From Oscillospiraceae bacterium (GTDB taxonomy: Bacteria; Bacillota; Clostridia; Oscillospirales; Oscillospiraceae), in contig SVLU01000012.1 of NCBI GenBank assembly GCA_015067795.1, positions 1 through 58,087 on the forward strand: a DNA stretch of 58,087 bases, written 5' to 3'. This document shows, one piece after another, positions 1 through 9,700 of the stretch (the stretch's first letter is position 1; the number at the start of each line of letters is the position of its first letter). A program made the translations under genes and the position numbers. The notes below the pieces were generated by a model, which saw only the letters and a list, made by a program, of their open reading frames with translations, had not been told where the DNA came from and ran no database searches.

Positions 1-106
1 TTGGTTTCTTGGTGTTTTTATACCTCATTCTATACCTTTTTCGAAAAAGTCAAAAAGCCCCAAAAACCCTGTAAAATAAAGGATTTTTAAAACTCTTGGT
101 GAATAC

Positions 107-628
107 TTGACACGTGGAGATGACCTTGGGCGCGTGGTCATACCTAAAGAAATAAGAAGAACAATGCGTATTCGTGAGGGCGACCCTTTGGAGATATATA
201 CTGAGAAAGACGGAGAAGTTATATTCAAGAAATACTCACCGGTAGGTGAACTGGCGGATTTTGCACTTCATATCGTAGAATCGTTGAACAAGACAACCGG
301 CTGCTGTGTAGCTGTTTGTGACAGGGATATGGTGATTTCCGTAAGCGGTGTGCCAAAGCGGGAGCTTTGCGACAAGCCCATCAGCATGGAGCTTGAGAAG
401 ATCATGGAGGACAGACAAATATATCAGCGAGGCAAGTCTGACAAGAAAATTGCCCTCAGTGAAGCAAACGAAAAGTACGCCTGCGCCATTGCCGCACCCA
501 TTATCGCAGAGGGTGATGTAATGGGATGCGTGGTATTTTTCAATGACAGCGACCATATTTTAGGCGAAGTGGAATACAAGCTTGCTCAGACTGTTTCAGG
601 ATTCCTGGGGAAGCAGATGGAAAGTTAA
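107..628 (+). CDS. spoVT: SpoVT/AbrB-family regulator with GAF-like C-terminus
   Basis: Probable stage V sporulation regulator. The N-terminal swapped-hairpin DNA-binding domain is recognised by DDLGRVVIPKEIRR followed by MRIREGDPLEIY. A GAF-like domain fills the rest (about residues 55-173), as in SpoVT of Bacilli and Clostridia. Family members usually begin with about 15 residues of the type MKATGIVRRIDDLGR. Here the reading frame opens only after a TAA at 77, has no ATG and no clear ribosome binding site, and the segment before DDLGR is unlike the family. A TTG at 107 is the best available start and gives 173 aa against about 178. The family assignment is secure, but the true N-terminus is uncertain and a frameshift or divergent start is possible. 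The gene stands alone and ends at a bidirectional terminator. Confidence 0.8.
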   Translation: MTRGDDLGRVVIPKEIRRTMRIREGDPLEIYTEKDGEVIFKKYSPVGELADFALHIVESLNKTTGCCVAVCDRDMVISVSGVPKRELCDKPISMELEKIMEDRQIYQRGKSDKKIALSEANEKYACAIAAPIIAEGDVMGCVVFFNDSDHILGEVEYKLAQTVSGFLGKQMES

Positions 629-669
629 GAATGAGAGCCTGTGTGAAACATACAGACATGAGAAAAAGA

Positions 670-693
670 CCAGCCGGGAATAATCCCGGCTGG
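670..693. terminator. bidirectional intrinsic terminator
   Basis: A perfect 10-bp stem (CCAGCCGGGA / TCCCGGCTGG) has a 4-nt loop. It is flanked by an A-run on the left (U-tract for the minus-strand GH2 gene) and CTTTAAATT on the right. It sits between the convergent spoVT-like gene and the GH2 gene. Confidence 0.85.
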
Positions 694-706
694 CTTTAAA
701 TTAGAA

Positions 707-3700
707 TTATGCGGTGAGATAGCTTTTCTTAAGTGTATTGGAATAAATGTAAACTGTATCGCCGTTTTCATCCTTATAAGCGATGTAAGAACGGAAGGCG
801 TATGTAGTAAGAATGCTGGTTGGCTTCATTGTGTAGGAGAATGTGCCGTCAGAGTTGTAAGAACCAAAGGTTACCTTGGTGCGACCTGCGGTGTTGATTG
901 TAAGAGTTTTTGTGCCGAGCTTGGAGGTCTGCATATATACCAGACCATGTTCAATGATCTCGTAGTTTTCCTCAATGTAATCAATGTTTTCAATGGTACC
1001 TGTAATTTTGATCTTACTGCCGCTTGCACGATCTGTATCAACGGACATTTCTGCATCTTCATATACGAAGTCGATTTTCGGAATGGCTTCAGTATAAGTA
1101 TCGCCACATTTTGTACAGGTGTAAAGCAGGATGCCTGTTTCAGTGCTGGTTGGCTGCTTGCTTACAACACCGTTATCCCAATTGTGACCGGTTGACAGAA
1201 TAGGTGTACCTTCACTCAATTTCTTATCACAAACAGAGCAGCATACGTCACCGGTATAGCCTAATTCGGTACAGGTAGCATCATATGCGTTTACGGTAAC
1301 AGGGATGTGAGCGGTGATTGCGATAAATGTGCCCTGAACAATAGTTTCACCACAAATTGTACAGATTGTATCACCTGTGTAGCCTCTGGTGGAGCAGGTA
1401 GGTTCTGCTGCATTGATGATTGTTGTAACATGAGCTTCGGTGATTGGGATGATCTCGCCGTATGCAACAGTCTGACCGCATTCTGTACAGATTGTGTCAC
1501 CTGTGTAACCGGGTTCGTAGCAGGTAGCTTCCTTAGCATCTGTAAGAACAGTTGTATGAGCTGTGGTTGGAACTGTATCACCTTCTGCAACTATCTGCTT
1601 ACATACTGTACAGTAGTAGTCACCGGAGTAACCAACAGTGGAGCATGTAGGCTCAATCACATTGATGAGTTCAGTTGTATGAGCAGTCTTTGCGATTGCT
1701 GTACCGTTTGCAACGACCTGTTCACATACTGTGCAGAAGGTGTCGCCGGTATAGCCTTCAGCGGAGCAGGTAGCTTCTGCTGCATTGATAATTGTAGTTG
1801 TGTGTGCAGTCTTTGCGATTACTGTACCGTTTGCAACGATCTGTTCACATACTGTGCAGAAGGTGTCGCCGGTATAGCCTTCAGCGGAGCAGGTAGCTTC
1901 TGCCGCATTGATGATTGTAGTTGTGTGAGCTGTCTTTTCAATTTCGGAACCGTAGGTTACTGTGGTGCCGCAGGTCTTACATACATAGTCTCCTGTATAA
2001 CCTGCTTCGGAGCAGGAGGCTGACTTTGCGTTAACAAGCTCTGTATCGTGACCAAGAGCCTGTGTGTAAGAGCCGGCATAGATGAACTCACCGCAGTGTT
2101 CGCAGTATGTATCGCCTGTATAGCCTGTGGTCGTACATGTTGCATCGTAAGCGTTGAGAACAACTGTGTGTGCGTGGTCACAAGGGGAAGAGAGTGTTAC
2201 TGCGTAGGAAGCTGTGGAGGAACCGTCCTCGGAGATAGTCAGGATGCGTACTACATTATTAAGTGCAGGGAGAATAGTGATACCTGCATTAGCAGAGCTT
2301 GCGGCTTCAACTGTTTTACCCTCTGCTTCGTAGCTGTATGTATCAGCTGCGAAATCGTTGAGAGCTGTACCGTCAACTGTGATGGAGGAGAGAAGTGCGG
2401 AGTCGTTGTATTCGATCGTACCTGCGAAGGTATTGACCTCAACTTCGTTAAGACCGACACATTTGGAACCGGCCGTGCCGCCCTGCTGAGTAAATGTGAT
2501 TCTGAGAGCGATTGGATTTATAACATTATCAAAGGTGTAATTATAAAGTGCACCCTTTGCCCAAAGGGACATACTGTAAGATTCTACAAGAGTTGCTGTT
2601 GCACTAATTGGATAGAAGGTGCTGCCATCCAGAGAGTATTCAAATACTACGTTTTCAGGGAGTGCACATGTAGAATCGTAATAGTAATAGAGGTTTACAT
2701 CATTGAGAAGTTCAGCTGTTGCCCAGTTGAAGGTGATTGCTGCAGTAGCGGAGTATTTACGGTTGTTGTAGTTTGTCCAACGAGCGTTTGCACTGCTGCC
2801 TGGCTTTGTTGTGCCGTCGATGATAGACTCAAGATTGTCAGACTGTCTGTTGGATGGAACATCCTGAGTGAGGGAGGAGACGAATGGAGCCATATTTACG
2901 CTTTTGGTATTGACGGCTTTGGCTACACGAACACTTGCTTTAACGGTAAGCTCTGTGTTGCCGATTACTGCTGCGGTACCGTATACTTCAACGATGTCAT
3001 CAACATTTGCGAACTGGCTTGCAGACATTTCATCCCATGTTACTGTGAATTCACCGCTGACAGTACCGTCGGCACGAATACCTGCAACGGTGCTTGGAAG
3101 TGTAGGAACGGAACCTACGGCTGTAACGGTGGAGATATTGCGGAGAGCAACTATGCTGTCAATGACATGGAGACGAGCGTTTACGGAAATTGGTTCTTCA
3201 CCCTCAAATGTGAGAGTGCCGTTTATGATGTAGTCGCCAGGATTGTTATAAACGCTTGTTGGGATATTGTCCCATTCGATTGTGCCATTAACTGTGGAGC
3301 CGTCTGCCTTTGTACCAACAGCAGAGGTCAAGAGTTCAGGCACAGTATTTACTGTTACAGAGTAGTCACGGACCATTGTGTAGCTTACAAGACCTTCGGC
3401 TTCGGAAGTGTCTTCAACAACTTCTGTGGTGTTTACGGAAACTGTACCACCGGTGAGGCCGTTGGATGCTACATTAACGGTGAAGCCGCCTGCGTCCTTT
3501 GTAGACTGTACAATTACAAGAGCCTTGCCAGCATAAGCATTAATGTTAGCTGTCGTAGAGCTTGTAAGAACGGAAGCCTGCTGGAACTTGTTGGTGGTAG
3601 CCTGGTCACCGTTGTCAACGCCAAGGATCTTACCATTGCCATTGAGCTTGAATGTAATGTTATTAGTTGCTGTTGTGTCAAGATTGCCGTTTGCATCCTG

Positions 3701-6136
3701 AACTTCAACTTCGATATAAACGAGGCTTGTGCCGTCTGCTGCGATCTCGGTCTTGCTCTGAGTGATGTCAAGCTTGGAGACTGTGCCCGGAGTGGAAACA
3801 GAGCTGTTGCCGTAGGTTTCGGAAATAACATTGCCGTTTGCATCATAAGCTACAGCTTTGATAGTACCTGCGGTATATGCAACATTGAATGTGGAGTAGA
3901 GTGCTGTAGAACCGGAACCGTTGGATGCTGTGCAGATGCTGGAATTATTGCTTGTTACGGAATAGGTATAGTAGCTGTGACCTGCGGAGGTTGTGTTTAC
4001 CTTACGGGTAGCTGTACCGATAAGAGTGTTGTCACGGTAAAGCTTAACTGTTGGTGCGTTGGAATAGATAACAACAGGGGTTTTGCCGCTGGTTGTCATC
4101 ATATTGTCGCTGTCCCATGCAGTTACAAGGTGCAGTGTGGTGGATTCTCTGTTCCACTGGCTGCGATAGAGGTAATAGGAGTCCTTTGCAAAACCTGCTG
4201 TATCAACGATACCAAAGTAGCTGCTGTTTGGAATTGCACCGGCATTGGTTACAGAACCTGTGCCTGTACCGTTCCAAGGAGTTGGTTCGCCGATGTAGTC
4301 AAAGCCTGTCCATACGAACTGACCTGCGACGTAGTCAAGAGTGTAGGTCTGGTAAAGGGTCTTATTAGCTGTCATACCCCAGCTAACCTTGGAGGTGTCG
4401 TAAGAGGTGAGATGGTACTTGCCATCAGCGTTGGTGCCATTGCCCTGAGAGGTGTAAATACCACGGCTATTGATGGAAGAGCCGGTTTCAGAGCCGTAGA
4501 TAGCGCCGTAAGCATTATGGAGAGTGGAATACTGATTGCTGCCGTAGACGTTAGCGTAGTTAAAACCGGGAATGCCGCCGGCGTTTATAATTGCCTTATA
4601 GAGATTGCCGTAGTTACCGGAGGTTGTCCACTGGATGCTGCCGATAGTTGCCTGACGGGTAGTGTCGATCTCTTTTATCCAATTAATGAGCTGAGTTGCA
4701 GTATTTGCGAAAGTGCTGCCGTTTGTGGAAGTGCCCTGGCCGACTTCGTTACCGATACTCCACATAAATACGCAAGGATCGTTACGGTCACGTCTTACCA
4801 TGGACTGAATAGCAAATTCAGCCCAAGTCATGGAGCTGTCGCCATACATGACATTATTGGAGGAGGAGAGAGCAACTTTGAAGTATTTATTAAAGTCATT
4901 GGAATTGCTGTTCTTAGCGTAGTCCCAACCGTCGAAGGCTTCTTCTATGACAAGAAGACCGATCTCATTACAGATGTCGATGAACTCTGCGTCACATGGG
5001 TTGTGGCTTGTACGAACAGCGTTAACACCCATGTCCTTCATGATTGTGAGCTGACGATACATAGCATCGTAATATGCTGCACTGCCGAGAGCACCCTGGT
5101 CATGATGGAGACATACGCCATTGAGCTTGAGAGCTTTACCGTTCAGATAGAAGCCGGTATTTGCGTCAAAATGGAAATAACGGAAACCGAAGGTTGTGTC
5201 GTATGTATCTGTTATATTGCCGTCAACGATAAGCTCGGTGCGGACGTTATAGAGATTTGGAGAATCAGGGGACCACAGTACAGGAGAGCCTACAACAGGG
5301 CTGACTGTAACAGTTTTTGTTGTGTTGGCGGATACGGAGCTTGTGGTTTCTTCTACTGCTACTTGTTCATCGGAACTGTTGAATACAGTCTGACGTACTG
5401 TAACATTTACAGCACTGCTGCTGTCATTTGCAACATCAGTTTCGATCTTAACAGTACCGTTGCCATTTGCGATATTTGGAGTAGTAACATAAGTGCCGTT
5501 GTGTGCTACGTGTACAGGATCGGTAGCGATGAGGGTAACGTCACGGTAGATGCCGCTGCCGGAATACCAACGGCTGGATGGTATATTATTTACAGCCTTA
5601 ACAGCGATAACATTTTCTGTTTCACCGTCACATGTAACGTAATCTGTAATGTCAAATGCAAAAGCACTGTAACCATAGTGATGTTCGCCGATCTGAGTGC
5701 CATTTACATATACAGTAGAGCTGGAATAAACGCCGTCGAAGTTAAGGACGAGAGTTTTGCCTTCAAAGCCGGTTGGAAGAGTAAAGGTCTTACGATACCA
5801 GCCTGTGCCGCCCGGGAGGAAGCCGGCTTCAGCTTCACTGCTGGTGGTGAAAGCTTGAATGATGCTGAAATCGTGTGGAAGATTTACGGAAGTCCAGGAG
5901 GAGTCATTGAAGCTTGGATTCTGAGCAGTGCTGGAGGTGCCATAATAGAATTTCCAGTTTTCGTTGAAGTTGGTTTCTCTTGAAGAACCAATGTCTGAGC
6001 TGAGAGTGATGGTCTGTTCTTCTCCGGCTACCGTGCCGATGTCAGCTGCTGATGCGAAAATAGGGGTGACGGAAAGCAGCATTGATAAGCAAAGGATCAC
6101 CGTCAGGATGCGTTTCATGAATGTGGGATTCTTCAT
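707..6136 (-). CDS. Secreted multidomain GH2 beta-galactosidase-like enzyme with Cys-repeat stalk
   Basis: 1809-aa extracellular glycoside hydrolase family 2 enzyme. A signal peptide covers residues 1-31 (hydrophobic LTVILCLSMLLS, then ASAAD). The jelly-roll sugar-binding domain (about 52-210) and Ig-like domain precede a TIM barrel carrying RTSHNP. The acid/base is E464 in WSIGNEVG and the nucleophile is E617 in DYIGEPTPW. A DUF4982-like domain, a GH2 C-terminal beta domain, two Big_4-type Ig domains and an F5/8-C-like domain (about 1090-1240) follow. About nine 41-residue repeats then run from about 1317 to 1690, and the protein ends in a unique beta domain. It has no dockerin, LPXTG or transmembrane anchor. 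Its substrate is a beta-galactoside or related beta-linked sugar by family; the exact one cannot be read. A GAGAGG ribosome site precedes the ATG. A second ATG at residue 7 is possible. Confidence 0.88.
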   Translation of the reverse strand: MKNPTFMKRILTVILCLSMLLSVTPIFASAADIGTVAGEEQTITLSSDIGSSRETNFNENWKFYYGTSSTAQNPSFNDSSWTSVNLPHDFSIIQAFTTSSEAEAGFLPGGTGWYRKTFTLPTGFEGKTLVLNFDGVYSSSTVYVNGTQIGEHHYGYSAFAFDITDYVTCDGETENVIAVKAVNNIPSSRWYSGSGIYRDVTLIATDPVHVAHNGTYVTTPNIANGNGTVKIETDVANDSSSAVNVTVRQTVFNSSDEQVAVEETTSSVSANTTKTVTVSPVVGSPVLWSPDSPNLYNVRTELIVDGNITDTYDTTFGFRYFHFDANTGFYLNGKALKLNGVCLHHDQGALGSAAYYDAMYRQLTIMKDMGVNAVRTSHNPCDAEFIDICNEIGLLVIEEAFDGWDYAKNSNSNDFNKYFKVALSSSNNVMYGDSSMTWAEFAIQSMVRRDRNDPCVFMWSIGNEVGQGTSTNGSTFANTATQLINWIKEIDTTRQATIGSIQWTTSGNYGNLYKAIINAGGIPGFNYANVYGSNQYSTLHNAYGAIYGSETGSSINSRGIYTSQGNGTNADGKYHLTSYDTSKVSWGMTANKTLYQTYTLDYVAGQFVWTGFDYIGEPTPWNGTGTGSVTNAGAIPNSSYFGIVDTAGFAKDSYYLYRSQWNRESTTLHLVTAWDSDNMMTTSGKTPVVIYSNAPTVKLYRDNTLIGTATRKVNTTSAGHSYYTYSVTSNNSSICTASNGSGSTALYSTFNVAYTAGTIKAVAYDANGNVISETYGNSSVSTPGTVSKLDITQSKTEIAADGTSLVYIEVEVQDANGNLDTTATNNITFKLNGNGKILGVDNGDQATTNKFQQASVLTSSTTANINAYAGKALVIVQSTKDAGGFTVNVASNGLTGGTVSVNTTEVVEDTSEAEGLVSYTMVRDYSVTVNTVPELLTSAVGTKADGSTVNGTIEWDNIPTSVYNNPGDYIINGTLTFEGEEPISVNARLHVIDSIVALRNISTVTAVGSVPTLPSTVAGIRADGTVSGEFTVTWDEMSASQFANVDDIVEVYGTAAVIGNTELTVKASVRVAKAVNTKSVNMAPFVSSLTQDVPSNRQSDNLESIIDGTTKPGSSANARWTNYNNRKYSATAAITFNWATAELLNDVNLYYYYDSTCALPENVVFEYSLDGSTFYPISATATLVESYSMSLWAKGALYNYTFDNVINPIALRITFTQQGGTAGSKCVGLNEVEVNTFAGTIEYNDSALLSSITVDGTALNDFAADTYSYEAEGKTVEAASSANAGITILPALNNVVRILTISEDGSSTASYAVTLSSPCDHAHTVVLNAYDATCTTTGYTGDTYCEHCGEFIYAGSYTQALGHDTELVNAKSASCSEAGYTGDYVCKTCGTTVTYGSEIEKTAHTTTIINAAEATCSAEGYTGDTFCTVCEQIVANGTVIAKTAHTTTIINAAEATCSAEGYTGDTFCTVCEQVVANGTAIAKTAHTTELINVIEPTCSTVGYSGDYYCTVCKQIVAEGDTVPTTAHTTVLTDAKEATCYEPGYTGDTICTECGQTVAYGEIIPITEAHVTTIINAAEPTCSTRGYTGDTICTICGETIVQGTFIAITAHIPVTVNAYDATCTELGYTGDVCCSVCDKKLSEGTPILSTGHNWDNGVVSKQPTSTETGILLYTCTKCGDTYTEAIPKIDFVYEDAEMSVDTDRASGSKIKITGTIENIDYIEENYEIIEHGLVYMQTSKLGTKTLTINTAGRTKVTFGSYNSDGTFSYTMKPTSILTTYAFRSYIAYKDENGDTVYIYSNTLKKSYLTA
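1150..2185 (-). repeat. Coding tandem repeat: eight to nine 41-residue Cys-rich units in the GH2 protein
   Basis: Each about 123-bp unit encodes a pattern of the type HTTxxINAxxATCSxxGYTGDxxC, then TxCxxxVxxGTxIxxTA, with one single Cys and a CxxC pair. Units 3 and 4 (about 1680-1923) are almost identical at DNA level, which suggests recent duplication. The last unit (HNWDNG...) is divergent. The repeats probably form a stalk between the catalytic region and the C-terminal domain. Confidence 0.85.
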
Positions 6137-6177
6137 GATTACTTAAGGCCTCTCTTTCAAAAAGTGAATTTTTGTGC

Positions 6178-6257
6178 AAACACAGAGAATTCGATGCTTT
6201 TGTATATATTTCTGTGTTTACGCTAATAATACTACCTTAATTTACCTTTACAGTCAA
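6178..6257 (-). promoter_or_regulatory. Promoter and leader hairpin of the GH2 gene
   Basis: On the minus strand, TTGACT (6252-6257) is separated by 17 bp from TAGTAT (6229-6234). Just downstream of the expected start of transcription lies an inverted repeat AAACACAGA / TCTGTGTTT (6178-6186 and 6211-6219), which could be an operator or a 5' leader hairpin. Confidence 0.55.
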
Positions 6258-6353
6258 TGACAAACCTGTTACAAAGCTTAAAAACCTTAAAATAAATTTA
6301 ATTCAATGGTTAAATATTAGTAAAATTTTACAGGATTTTATTTTAATTTTAAA

Positions 6354-6382
6354 TTGATTATTGATAATATATCTGGTATAAT
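6354..6382 (+). promoter_or_regulatory. Promoter of the peptide-modification cassette
   Basis: TTGATT (6354-6359), a 17-bp spacer and TATAAT (6377-6382) preceded by TGG (extended -10). It lies about 60 bp upstream of the PqqD-like gene and is the only strong promoter seen for the following unit. Confidence 0.65.
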
Positions 6383-6443
6383 ACAATATACTTATATTTA
6401 TAATTATCACAATTGGTAGGTTTATAAAAGTGATGGGCAGAAG

Positions 6444-6710
6444 ATGAAAGCAAATAAAGATTTCATTTTAAGAGAGATCGCCGGAGAGAGCATCCTTCTT
6501 CCTGTGGGGGGAACGGCTCAGAAGATGTCCGGACTTATTGATCTCAACGAAAGCGGCACGCTGCTTTGGAAGAGGCTTCAGGAGGAATGTACGGAGCGAG
6601 AGCTTGTTGAGGTACTGCTTCAGGAGTACGATGTTGATGAGGCTACGGCTAAGGCGGATGTAGAGAAGTTTATTGTAAGAATGCGTGAAAATGGCTTGAT
6701 TATCGGATAG
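6444..6710 (+). CDS. PqqD-family peptide chaperone / RiPP recognition element
   Basis: 88-aa protein with the winged-helix PqqD fold pattern: FILREIAGESILLPVG, a beta hairpin, then LNESGTLLWKRLQ, a helical region rich in Glu/Asp, and ENGLI at the end. PqqD proteins bind leader peptides and deliver them to a partner radical SAM enzyme. A radical SAM/SPASM gene lies 5.7 kb downstream on the same strand, together with an HPr-kinase-like gene, which is a known combination. No good ribosome site precedes the ATG at 6444, so the start is less certain than the family. The gene heads the transcription unit, and 66 nt separate it from the next gene. Confidence 0.8.
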   Translation: MKANKDFILREIAGESILLPVGGTAQKMSGLIDLNESGTLLWKRLQEECTERELVEVLLQEYDVDEATAKADVEKFIVRMRENGLIIG

Positions 6711-6776
6711 CTTCAAAACGCGGTATATTTTTTGCATCATTAATTTGGTGCAACGGTTAATAGAGGAGGATATAAA

Positions 6777-9700
6777 ATGACAAAGAGTTTGAAAAAGATG
6801 ATTTCTTTGATTCTCGTTCTTTGCCTGTGCTTCTCTCTGGCAGCTCCTGTAATGGCAGCAAGCAGCAGAGACAGCGGAAACAGTATTGGTGGCTGCACCG
6901 GACAGACAACCGAGACAGAGAAATCTGAGGAAGCTAATGATCCTGAACTGATCCTTGTTGAGGATGAAACAACAGTGTCTGAGGATACAGAGCTTCGTGC
7001 ATCTACATATGCAATTGCTCCTGCCGGTGCTAATTCCAGAGCAGTAGTTGGTGCTGCGGAGGCGAGTTATTCTCTTGCTTCACCTACATATGCTGAGCTT
7101 GTATCCGAAGATGGTGAAAATATTGCTACTGAATACTATTGGTCTGCAGATGGCAATACTTATTATCCCGTTAGAGTAACTCGTACAAGTGAGACTCAAA
7201 CAAGCGGTGGCAATAACGGCTGTCCAGGCTCCACGTCATCCACAACTTACTATAGCTTTATCTTGTATGATGATCAGGGCAATAAGCTGGCAACTATTGA
7301 GCGTATAACAAACCTCAACAGCACTGTAAGCTTAAGCTCCGGTGCACTTTATACCCAGGGTCCTTTATTAAAGTATTTCCCTGTTACAATGCTGAATTAT
7401 GATCAGACTACAATGAACAACGCAACAGCTGCTAAGGAAATTAGTGAAACAGTAACAGAAATTACTCAGGTTACTACAATGCCTACCTGGAGCAGCCTGC
7501 GTGCAACCACAAGCACTAATGGTACTTATACAGCAGAAACCGCATATTTATATGAAGAAAACGGTGAGTATTATCCGGTTACTGTACAATTAGTGGTTTC
7601 CGGTAGTTATTTGAGCAGAAGATATGCATATTCTCTGATTGCAAATGGCAATACAATTGCCAGTGCCAGCGGCGGCAGCAGTGTAGCTAATAATAGAGTT
7701 TCCGGCGTTACACTTTACGTTAATGCAGACCCGGACGGTGCAAAGTGGAATGGTATTTATTTTGGACCAAGTGGTTTCCAGACTGTTTCAGCTGCATATC
7801 AGGATCCGGCAAATGGAACCAATGTCACCAGAAATTATGCTGTTTGGAATTATTGGACCGGCTACATAAATGATCAGAATCAGAAGCAGCAGTATGGTAC
7901 TAATCAATATAGTGACAATAGTGCCTACGTATATCAGGGCCTGGTTGAGGATGAATTTGAAAACGGTAATATTAAATTTACTGTGCCTGATGCAGGTATC
8001 TTTGATATTAACGACACTTCCACCAAAGATGTTTACACTAATGTAGGTCTTCCTTTTGTATATGAAGACGGTTATTATACATTCAATGCAAAAGAACATA
8101 GTGCACGCTTTGTTGGTGGTGCTGCAAGCAACAAGAATCTGACATATAGCGAAGAAACTCAGGTAGGCGGCAATAATGATAATAAAGATGGTTTCTTCCC
8201 ATTTAATGACAAAACTGGTGTTGTAGGTACTGAAGAATATCACTTTGGTATGGTTGCAACTATTCCGTTCTCCATGACAAGTAATGGTAAGATTTCCAGT
8301 GCAGCAGATGCAGAAGACATCGTTTTCTCCTTTGCGGGTGATGATGACGTTTGGGTATTTATTGACGGTAAGCTGGTTCTTGACCTCGGCGGTATTCACG
8401 ACTCCGCTGACGGTGATATAAACTTTGCAGCTAATACAACTACTGTTAAGAGAACAGAGGATTCCCTCGGCAAGTATTCTGGTGCATTCCATAAGGATGG
8501 TGCTGTAACAGAAAATGAAGTCGTGGGTAAGCTGTTCAATGATGCTGATGGCAAAGGTGTTCTGAATACAGACATAGAAACCTTTGCTGCTACAGATGAA
8601 CATACTCTCACAATTTATTATCTTGAACGTGGTCAGAATGAATCCAACTGTAAGATAAGATTTAATCTTCCTATGAAGGACTATGTTTCCGTAAAGAAGG
8701 TTATTGATGGTCAGGCAGTCAAGGATGGAGATACTGATACTATTACATATACAACAGGTCTTGAGGGCTTATCCGACGCACAGATCAATGTTCTGAACAA
8801 TCTGGACTTTGGATTCACCCTCTATAATGACGGTGTTCCTGTAAAGAATGCGAGCTACAATCTGTATGATGCAAATAACCAGTATGTAAATACTGCATCT
8901 ACAGACTCTAATGGTCATTTCACATTAAAGAATGGTGAAACTGCCAGATTTATAACATCTTTTGATGAAGCAGAAAGCTACTTTGTAATGGAAGATATTA
9001 AGGATGGTTTCATCGCAACAAATTTCGCAACCTCCATCAATACTCCAAGTGATAAAAGAGCAAATGTTGCTTCAGGCGAATACACATATTACAAGCTTGC
9101 TAACGATGGTTATCATTATGTTACAGATATTAACGGCAATAAGCCTATAAGTAATGCATATACAGTTGTTGGCAGTGATGAATCAGAAGACTCTATTGCT
9201 TTTGTATGCAATAACTACATGAATGCATCTCTGCCAAGACCAAGTGCAATTCCTGCTGATGATATGATCGTTGTTGACTACGGTCTGCCTGTAGTTGTGG
9301 ATCTGTTCTCCAATGATATGTATCTTGGCGATACTATTGAAATCTCCTTCCCAGAAAAATATAATTATAATGCTGTTAACGGTGTTTATACTGCTGAATT
9401 CGGTACATTCACATACGACGCAGCTAAAAAGTCCATTACCTACACTCTGAACGAACAGCTCACTGATGTAGAAAAGATTGAGTACACTCTGACTGGTACT
9501 GCAGTAGGTGAAAACAATCAAAATGTTGATGCATCAGGTACAGCTAATGTTTACATCATTCCAGCAACCTCCATGTACTATGAGGAAAACTTCTCCGATA
9601 TGGTTACATTTACTGGTAACTGGAAGGAAGATCTCGTGTCCGAAGACCAATACAAGAGTGCAAATCAGGAACCAGGTGTTGTTGGTACAACAAATGACAG

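Larger units (their letters stand above)
6137..6443. other. Divergent intergenic region GH2 / peptide cassette
   Basis: 307 bp of AT-rich sequence between two divergent units. It contains the GH2 promoter on the left and the cassette promoter on the right. I see no open frame or RNA gene in it. Confidence 0.6.

Noticed and set aside
1150-2185. Regularly spaced repeats that could suggest a CRISPR array
   Set aside because: The units are 123 bp, in frame and encode a conserved protein repeat.
2048-5983. A 1311-codon open frame on the plus strand
   Set aside because: It is exactly antisense to the GH2 gene, is Cys-rich in an artificial way, has no ribosome site or domain, and arises from the codon use of the real gene.
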